A stretch of 64,000 bases of DNA from JADZEM01 sp046328125. GTDB taxonomy: Bacteria > Chloroflexota > UBA6077 > JACCZL01. The stretch lies in NCBI GenBank assembly GCA_046328125.1, contig JAXLXF010000035.1, positions 1 to 64,000 on the forward strand, written 5' to 3'. The notes beneath the pieces were generated by a model, which had not been told where the DNA came from, searched no databases, and worked only from the letters and a program-made list of their open reading frames with translations. The translations under genes were made by a program, and so were the position numbers. Position 1 is the stretch's first letter; the number at the start of each line of letters is the position of its first letter. Shown here one piece after another: positions 59,031-64,000 of this stretch.

Positions 59031-59930
59031 TCAGTCGCGCTGGCCGAAGTCCGGCGCGCGGGTCGGGCGGGGCGTCGGGCGCTCGGTTGACGGAGGAGGC
59101 ACGTAGGCGGGCACGGTCCTGGTCGGAGCGTCGCCGTCGGCGCGACCGTTCCCACCATCGTCGTTGCCGAGCAGTCCACGGGTGATGTCGACCGGCAGCG
59201 GGAACACGATGGTTGCACGGCGGTCGTTCGAGATCTGGGCCAGCGTCTGGAGATAGCGCAGCTGGAGGCCGCCCTGCTCGGAGCTGATGATCCGGGCCGC
59301 CTCAGACAGGCGCTCGGCGGCGGCAAACTCGCCCGAGGCGTGGATCAGCTTCGCCCGCTTCTCGCGCTCGGCTTCGGCCTGGCGGGCCATCGCGCGCTGC
59401 ATCGTCTCCGGCAGCTCGACGTCGCGCACTTCCACCGAGGTCACCTTGATGCCCCACGCCTCGGTCTGATCGTCGATCAGCCGTTGCAGCTCGGCGTTGA
59501 TCTCGTCGCGGCTGGAGAGCAGCGTGTCCAGGTCGGACTGGCCCAGGATGCTGCGGAGCGTCGTCTGGCACATCAACGAGGTCGCGCGGCGGTAATCCAC
59601 CACCGAGACGATGGCTCGCGTCGGCTCGACCACCCGGAAGTACGCGACCGCGTTTACCTTGACGGTGACGTTGTCTCGGGTGATCGCCTCCTGGGCCGGC
59701 ACGTCCAGGGTGATGACGCGCAGATCCACCTTGACCATCCGCTCGATCCTCGGGATCAGCAGGATCAGACCCGGCCCGCGCGCCCCGACCAGCCGCCCGA
59801 GCCGGAACACGACGCCCCGCTCGTACTCCTGCACCACCTTGACGGCGGACATGAAGAACCAGATGGCGACGACGGCGAGGAAGAACAACGGGCCGAGCAG
59901 CCCGATGAGCGCCTGGATCAAGGTGGGCAT
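59031..59930 (-). CDS. slipin (SPFH/band 7 family)
   Basis: A 299-residue stomatin/prohibitin-like protein. An N-terminal hydrophobic hairpin (about 5-28) anchors it to the membrane; the SPFH domain follows (YERGVVFRLGRLVGARGPG, VDLRVITLDVPAQEAITRDN, YRRATSLMCQTTLRSILGQS) and then a charged coiled coil (QRAMARQAEAEREKRAKLIH). It probably forms oligomeric membrane microdomains. Slipins usually pair with an NfeD gene, which is absent here. AAGGGG lies 8 nt before ATG. Confidence 0.92.
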   Translation of the reverse strand: MPTLIQALIGLLGPLFFLAVVAIWFFMSAVKVVQEYERGVVFRLGRLVGARGPGLILLIPRIERMVKVDLRVITLDVPAQEAITRDNVTVKVNAVAYFRVVEPTRAIVSVVDYRRATSLMCQTTLRSILGQSDLDTLLSSRDEINAELQRLIDDQTEAWGIKVTSVEVRDVELPETMQRAMARQAEAEREKRAKLIHASGEFAAAERLSEAARIISSEQGGLQLRYLQTLAQISNDRRATIVFPLPVDITRGLLGNDDGGNGRADGDAPTRTVPAYVPPPSTERPTPRPTRAPDFGQRD

Positions 59931-59992
59931 CAGTCATCCCCTTCCGCCGGCCGCTCGGGCCTCAGCGTTTCAGCCCGTGACCCGTCCCAGGA

Positions 59993-61153
59993 TCATACCT
60001 CGCCCGACTCGCCTCCTTCGCCGATCACAACCATCTCCGAGCCAGCCACCACCTCACATTCGGCAGGGCTTTGCGGATCGACGCCACCGTCGCCAAGATG
60101 AGCGTCGACGTCCTCAATCTGTCGAAACAGATCTTCGAGGATCTCCTGGCGCTCCATGCCATCTCGGAGATAGAGCGGGACGAGAGGAGAGGACTGCCAG
60201 GGGTCACGAAGTACGCGTGGCGGCACTTCGCATTCAAGAGCATGCAGTCGGCTGAAGAGGCTAAGACCGGGAACCCACTTGTTGCCCTGGATGGCACTGA
60301 TGATCAGCCAGAACGGCGTCTCTCGCACTGTCGCCCAACGATCAAAACTCAGACAGAGAAACACTCCGGCATCGCGAAGACGAAGATAGTGGCCGTACCA
60401 CCCTCCTCCACCGGCTGCGCGAAGTCCATTCTTGTTCGCCAAACCTCGACTGACGCAGAGTGCAGAAAGGTCGTTGAGAAGCTGGACGAGTTGTGTGAGA
60501 CGTCGGGGTGTCGGAGCCGCAAGCTCTCCCGGTTCGAGTGGCATGAAGGAATCGGCATCCATCCGGTCGCAAAGGCCCAGGAGTTGATCGATTTCGGCTG
60601 CGGTCTGGAGCTGACCGGCGGCGGATGCGCGACTCATCATTTCCGTTAGCAGCGATCGCCAACTGATCAAGCCGAGCGCATGATCAGAGCCCTGGCGAGC
60701 CCAATGCATCTCGTCGCTGGGAGCCGACTGTTCGCGGAAATCCAGCTTGGCGAGTTGGCAACGTCGCAGGAGCTCGGGCCAGAGTGTTGCAAATCGCAGC
60801 GAGGGCGCGACGACCAGCAAGACACTCGGCCTCCCCGGCAGTAGGCGTTGCAGGTACGTGACAGGTTGATGCTCTGTGAGACCGGCCCAGAACTTTGCTT
60901 CGATAACGACCCTTGGCGCACCGGCCTCGTCGAACCCCACGAGATCGGGGATGCTCTTATCGTCGCCAGCGACTTGTGAGCGAAAGATCAGTGAGGACGG
61001 GATGTCCTGGACGAGCAACGAACAGGCGTATGTCAGCGCGGCGCACGCATTCGGTGATTTCGCGAGAAGGTAGCGAAGCCCTTCGGTCGCAATGTTCTCC
61101 GGGTGAGCGCCGAATGTCAGCGCAAGGTCGCCGAACAACGTCGAACGTGACAC
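59993..61153 (-). CDS. large PD-(D/E)XK nuclease-domain protein
   Basis: A 386-residue protein with a nuclease-like core at about residues 65-95: PDLVGFDEAGAPRVVIEAKFW fits the PD...ExK catalytic pattern. The rest (SWRSLLTEMMSRASAAG, a helical middle and a C-terminal beta-rich part including WYGHYLRLRDAGVFLCLSFD) is not recognised. The gene is noticeably less GC-rich than its neighbours, hinting at transfer. A 40-codon ORF lies 16 bp upstream. A defence or restriction role is possible but not shown. GTG start. Confidence 0.7.
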   Translation of the reverse strand: MSRSTLFGDLALTFGAHPENIATEGLRYLLAKSPNACAALTYACSLLVQDIPSSLIFRSQVAGDDKSIPDLVGFDEAGAPRVVIEAKFWAGLTEHQPVTYLQRLLPGRPSVLLVVAPSLRFATLWPELLRRCQLAKLDFREQSAPSDEMHWARQGSDHALGLISWRSLLTEMMSRASAAGQLQTAAEIDQLLGLCDRMDADSFMPLEPGELAAPTPRRLTQLVQLLNDLSALCVSRGLANKNGLRAAGGGGWYGHYLRLRDAGVFLCLSFDRWATVRETPFWLIISAIQGNKWVPGLSLFSRLHALECEVPPRVLRDPWQSSPLVPLYLRDGMERQEILEDLFRQIEDVDAHLGDGGVDPQSPAECEVVAGSEMVVIGEGGESGEV

Positions 61154-61169
61154 GCTCTTGTTCCGTCAC

Positions 61170-61292
61170 TCACCAAGGCTGAGTCTCAATTGCGCAGATA
61201 TCAAGGTGCTTCGCTAACGCTTTCATGATCCGATGGATATCATCGCGTTTCAGTGCTTGGCGATAGAAATCAGCGGGACTTACGAAGCGCAT
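61170..61292 (-). CDS. possible 40-residue leader peptide or small protein upstream of the nuclease
   Basis: ATG 61292 (with a GGGGG run 8-12 nt upstream) opens a 40-codon frame (MRFVSPADFYRQALKRDDIH, then RIMKALAKHLDICAIETQPW) ending 16 bp before the nuclease start. It is helical and charged. The frame is also open upstream to 61379. It may be an antitoxin-like partner, a leader peptide, or chance. Low-moderate confidence. Confidence 0.4.
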   Translation of the reverse strand: MRFVSPADFYRQALKRDDIHRIMKALAKHLDICAIETQPW

Positions 61293-61430
61293 GAGATCGC
61301 CCCCACTGCTCGATCGCTCGCCGTGACCCACGTCGTGGTTCCCGCGCTCACGCCGGTCCGATGCCGGGGTGCATTTCATGCTGGCAGTATCGCATGACCG
61401 ACGAGACTCTTGCCGACTCGCGGATTGCGG

Positions 61431-62573
61431 TCAGCGTGGCGCGAACCCGAACCGCCGTTTCTGGCTCCGGATCAGGATGCTCTGCAAGATCCCGAACGAG
61501 GTCAGGAACGTCAGCATCGAGCTGCCGCCGAAGCTGACCAGCGGCAACGGCACCCCGGTCACTGGCAGGATCGTCAGGTTGGCGCCCAGGTTCACGAACG
61601 CCTGAAACAGCACCACCCAGCCGATCCCGAACGCCACCACCCGCGCGAAGCCGTCTGGCGCTTTGTCTACCACCCGCATGATCCGGAACAGCAGCAGCAT
61701 CAGGAGCGCGAACAGCACCATCGCGCCCACGAACCCCATCTCCTCCGCCAGCACCGAGAAGATGAAGTCGCTCTGCTTGACCCGCAGGTAGTCCAGCTGC
61801 GTCTGAGTGCCCTGAAGCCAGCCCTGCCCAAACATCCCGCCAGATCCGATGCTGATCCGAGCCTGGAGGATGTTGTACCCCTCGCCGAACGGGTCGTTCT
61901 CGGGGTTTGCCACCGTCGCCACGAACGTCTCGATGCGGGCGCGCTGGTAATCCTTCATGAGCAGCCAGCCGCCGGGCGCCGCCAACGCCGCGATCAGCAC
62001 GATGATCCCGATGTGCAGCGGTCGGGCGCCGGCCATCACGATCAGCCCGAACCAGAGGAACACGAACAGCAGCGCCGTCCCGAGGTTCGGCTCCAGGTAC
62101 ACCAGCACCAGCGGCGGGACCAGCAAGAACGCCGAGGCAATCGTCCGGCGGAAGGAGAGCGGCCCCTCACGGTCGGTCAGGAAGCGGGACAGGGCCAGGA
62201 TCAGCGCGATCTTGGTGACTTCGGACGCCTGAAGGTCGAACAGGCCCAGCCGGATCCAGCGGCGCGCTCCGTACTCCACGTCGCCGCTCCCAAAGAGCAG
62301 CACCGCGATCAGCAGCAGGATCGCCCCGAGGTACGCCACGTACGCCAGCGAGCGGTACACCCGGTAGTTGATTGAGGCGGCCAGCACCATCGTAACGAGG
62401 CCAGCTGCCGCGTACGCGCCCTGCCGCGTCGCCCACGAGGTCGGCGGCAGATAGTGGTCGCACGATGGCGAGCAGGTGGCGCTGTGAATCATCATCAGGC
62501 CATACGTCACCAGTCCCGCGATGGTGAGCAGGAGCAGGTAATCGATCTGCCGCCAGAACCGGGCACGAATCAT
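61431..62573 (-). CDS. rodA: RodA/FtsW-type peptidoglycan polymerase
   Basis: A 380-residue SEDS-family glycosyltransferase, which polymerises lipid II for cell elongation in the cytoplasmic membrane. About 10 hydrophobic segments; family signatures are RRWIRLGLFDLQASEVTKIA, GWLQGTQTQLDYL, SDFIFSVLAEEMGFVGA and LPLVSFGGSS. The motif usually read as PDLGT is PNLGT here (LEPNLGTALL). ATG 62573 begins directly before the first helix; an in-frame start at 62633 adds 20 residues. No penicillin-binding protein gene is next to it. Confidence 0.92.
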   Translation of the reverse strand: MIRARFWRQIDYLLLLTIAGLVTYGLMMIHSATCSPSCDHYLPPTSWATRQGAYAAAGLVTMVLAASINYRVYRSLAYVAYLGAILLLIAVLLFGSGDVEYGARRWIRLGLFDLQASEVTKIALILALSRFLTDREGPLSFRRTIASAFLLVPPLVLVYLEPNLGTALLFVFLWFGLIVMAGARPLHIGIIVLIAALAAPGGWLLMKDYQRARIETFVATVANPENDPFGEGYNILQARISIGSGGMFGQGWLQGTQTQLDYLRVKQSDFIFSVLAEEMGFVGAMVLFALLMLLLFRIMRVVDKAPDGFARVVAFGIGWVVLFQAFVNLGANLTILPVTGVPLPLVSFGGSSMLTFLTSFGILQSILIRSQKRRFGFAPR

Positions 62574-62635
62574 CGGGGTAGACTCTACCAGCCCGGGCCG
62601 CCCCACCGTCCACGGATCTCCGAGCCGATACAACG

Positions 62636-63013
62636 ATGGTCTACTGCCTGCTTCAGCCCCGGCCGCTCAACGACTGGGAGCGCGACATGCTGGCACGGTT
62701 GCTCGCGGTGCCGTTCCCCGGTGTCGAGGAGCTCCGGCAGCAGTGCCCGCACCTGCTCGTGTCCGAGGAGTACGGGGAAGGCGACCCGACTGTCATCTTC
62801 ATCGCCGCTCGGGAGCAGGCACCGCCCGTCACGGTGCGCTACCGTGTACCCGTTGAGGGTCGTGCCTACGAAGCCAATGGCACGCCGGTTGAGGTGCTGC
62901 TGCATGTCGTAGATGGCTACCTCTGGGAGCTCGAATACGTCCGCTATGATGTCGCCCCGCCCCAGCCGATACTCGGGCCTGAGCAGTTCACGATCTCCGT
63001 CGCCACGTACTGA
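62636..63013 (+). CDS. hypothetical protein, 125 residues
   Basis: A small acidic cytoplasmic protein (LQPRPLNDWERDMLARLLAV, then GTPVEVLLHVVDGYLWELEY near the C-terminus). The shape, an initial helix followed by a beta-rich part ending in VDGYLWELEYVRYD, recalls small immunity-like or DUF6984-type proteins, a comparison that needs testing. It is divergent from rodA with a 62-bp gap. ATG start without a clear ribosome-binding site; GATACAAC lies directly upstream. Coding bias is good. Confidence 0.7.
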   Translation: MVYCLLQPRPLNDWERDMLARLLAVPFPGVEELRQQCPHLLVSEEYGEGDPTVIFIAAREQAPPVTVRYRVPVEGRAYEANGTPVEVLLHVVDGYLWELEYVRYDVAPPQPILGPEQFTISVATY

Positions 63014-63043
63014 TCCCTGCCCAGGGCGTGCAACGTCAGGCGG

Positions 63044-63961
63044 CTACGCCACCGCCGTCGCGAAGCCGGCCAGCGGATGCCGCTCGCCCGTCTCTTCGCC
63101 GAAGCTGCGCTGCTCCTCCAGCGTCAGCCCGCACGACGCCACGAACGCCGCCACGTGCTCACTGGCCGGCGGCGTCGTGTCCAGCGCAAACGTCCCGAAC
63201 GGCTCGGCCACCACGCGCAGGATCGCCCGACCGTACCGCCACGTCGGCGACCGATCCTCGAGCAGCTCCGGCGAGAAGTAGTCGAAGGCGACCGCGCTGC
63301 CGTGCGCCGTGCTGGCGATCCGCTTCAGCGTGCTCTCCACGGACGGCCGGTCCAGGTACATCGTGACGCTCTCCCAGAGGAAGAAGCTCGGCTTGCGCGG
63401 GTCGAAGCCGGCCGCCTGGAGCTTCTCGTACCAGTCCTCCCGCCCGAAGTCCGCCGCCACGAACGTCACTCGGCTGGCGTCGATGCCGGCCTTCGCCAGC
63501 ATCGCCCGCTTGAACGCCTGCCCCCGTGGCGCATCCACCTCGAAGCACCGCACGTGACTCCTCGCCGCCGGCAGCCGGTACGAGCGCGTGTCCAACCCCG
63601 CCCCCAGAATCACCAGCTGCTCGATCTCCGGCAGGTGCCTCGCCAGCGCCGTGTCGAAGAACGTCGTGCGCGCGGCCGGTTGCTCGTTCATCGACGGCAC
63701 GCCCGGATACGGGTAGCGAAACAGCTTCGGCAGGTAGCCCGTCAGGCGGTACACCAGCAGCGTCGGCGCCGCCAGCAGCCACAAGCCCGGTTGTGAGACG
63801 TTCGGCAGCACCCGCACCAGGCGCACACACGCGTCGTCGCGCCGCTGACGAACCCGATGCATCATCCAACGCGGATACACCGACGCCAGCATCGTCGTCG
63901 TGCCAGGTGCGCGCCGACTGTAGAGCACCAGCTTGCCGACCCACAGCACGTACCCGACCAT
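63044..63961 (-). CDS. class I SAM-dependent methyltransferase (leucine carboxyl methyltransferase family), possibly cut by the right edge
   Basis: About 305 residues of a methyltransferase of the LCM/TIGR00027 family: the SAM loop ILGAGLDTRSYRL is diagnostic, followed by CFEVDAPRGQAFKRAML and FLWESVTMYLD. The N-terminus is hydrophobic (MVGYVLWVGKLVLYS). ATG 63961 is the first ATG in the window, but the frame remains open to base 64000 and the extra codons (LFWGAHVLWLPAL) would complete a membrane helix, so the real start may lie outside. Substrate unknown; related enzymes act on secondary metabolites or on unknown carboxylates. Confidence 0.85.
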   Translation of the reverse strand: MVGYVLWVGKLVLYSRRAPGTTTMLASVYPRWMMHRVRQRRDDACVRLVRVLPNVSQPGLWLLAAPTLLVYRLTGYLPKLFRYPYPGVPSMNEQPAARTTFFDTALARHLPEIEQLVILGAGLDTRSYRLPAARSHVRCFEVDAPRGQAFKRAMLAKAGIDASRVTFVAADFGREDWYEKLQAAGFDPRKPSFFLWESVTMYLDRPSVESTLKRIASTAHGSAVAFDYFSPELLEDRSPTWRYGRAILRVVAEPFGTFALDTTPPASEHVAAFVASCGLTLEEQRSFGEETGERHPLAGFATAVA

Positions 63962-64000
63962 CAAGGCTGGAAGCCAGAGTACATGGGCGCCCCAGAACAG

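Noticed and set aside
60520..60560. tRNA T-arm-like GGTTCGAGT sequence
   Set aside because: No acceptor stem, D-arm or anticodon arm is present around it, and it lies within the nuclease gene. No tRNA or rRNA was recognised anywhere in the window.

Overview
The window is GC-rich chromosomal DNA with G or C at most third codon positions, about 47 recognisable protein genes and no rRNA or tRNA that I could see. The gene mix suggests an uncultured, high-GC Chloroflexota-like soil or water bacterium: F420-type oxidoreductases (DDN-like and LLM), a Ser/Thr kinase carrying WD40 propellers, CARDB/DUF11/kelch secreted proteins, Uma2 and DUF2851 proteins, and many intergenic palindromes. That assignment is inference; no marker gene here fixes the taxon.

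Layout. 0.1-2.3 kb: an MFS exporter and a small secreted CARDB-like protein. 2.5-8.0 kb (minus): a signalling operon in which a hybrid histidine kinase overlaps by 4 bp a Ser/Thr kinase with a TPR-like region and 14 WD40-like blades. 8.2-11.4 kb: NHL propeller, YceI-like secreted protein, PAC2 protein. 11.5-16.7 kb (minus): a 1734-residue secreted mosaic (alpha/beta-hydrolase, duplicated kelch propellers, DUF11, Ig-like, three InlB-type repeats). 17-29 kb: iron alcohol dehydrogenase, DDN-like oxidoreductase, two convergent GT-C glycosyltransferases, HpcH/HpaI aldolase, DUF2851, a small secreted protein, a Rieske fusion and Uma2. 29-39 kb: a Cys-rich microprotein without a normal start codon, CapA-like phosphoesterase, hydrolase, GNAT, HAD, RpiB, PQQ sugar dehydrogenase, a secreted protein, VOC and a frameshifted ABC binding lipoprotein. 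39-45 kb: gamma-glutamyltransferase, a second HpcH/HpaI aldolase, amidohydrolase and LLM monooxygenase, a scavenging and catabolic theme. 44.7-49.5 kb: a PAS-PAS-GGDEF-EAL protein and a chemoreceptor. 49.6-54 kb (minus): a superfamily 1 helicase with a tail of about 680 residues carrying many Arg clusters. 54.4-55.6 kb: an IS630-type insertion sequence. 55.6-64 kb: xylulokinase, two PD-(D/E)XK-like proteins, slipin, RodA, a small hypothetical protein and a methyltransferase that may run off the right edge.

The most unusual layer is non-coding. Three classes of dispersed palindromes lie between genes: (A) a 107-bp element of four hairpins with paired arms, two full copies with compensatory changes plus a diverged copy; (B) pairs of GGGCGCAATGAATTGCGCCC-type palindromes around a 16-nt loop that is conserved in two of three copies; (C) pyrimidine-rich palindromes built on CCCCTCTCC. 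A further group (D) shares an architecture, not a sequence: short tandem repeats on one side and their reverse complement on the other, usually at the 3' ends of genes and sometimes running into the coding sequence. Several probably act as bidirectional terminators, but their variety suggests an active generating process.

Two otherwise unrelated secreted proteins (the 1734-residue mosaic and the PQQ sugar dehydrogenase) end in the same kind of C-terminal domain closing on CGxWxTFVGxG, a candidate surface-targeting or adhesion module. Everything here was read by eye, without database searches.
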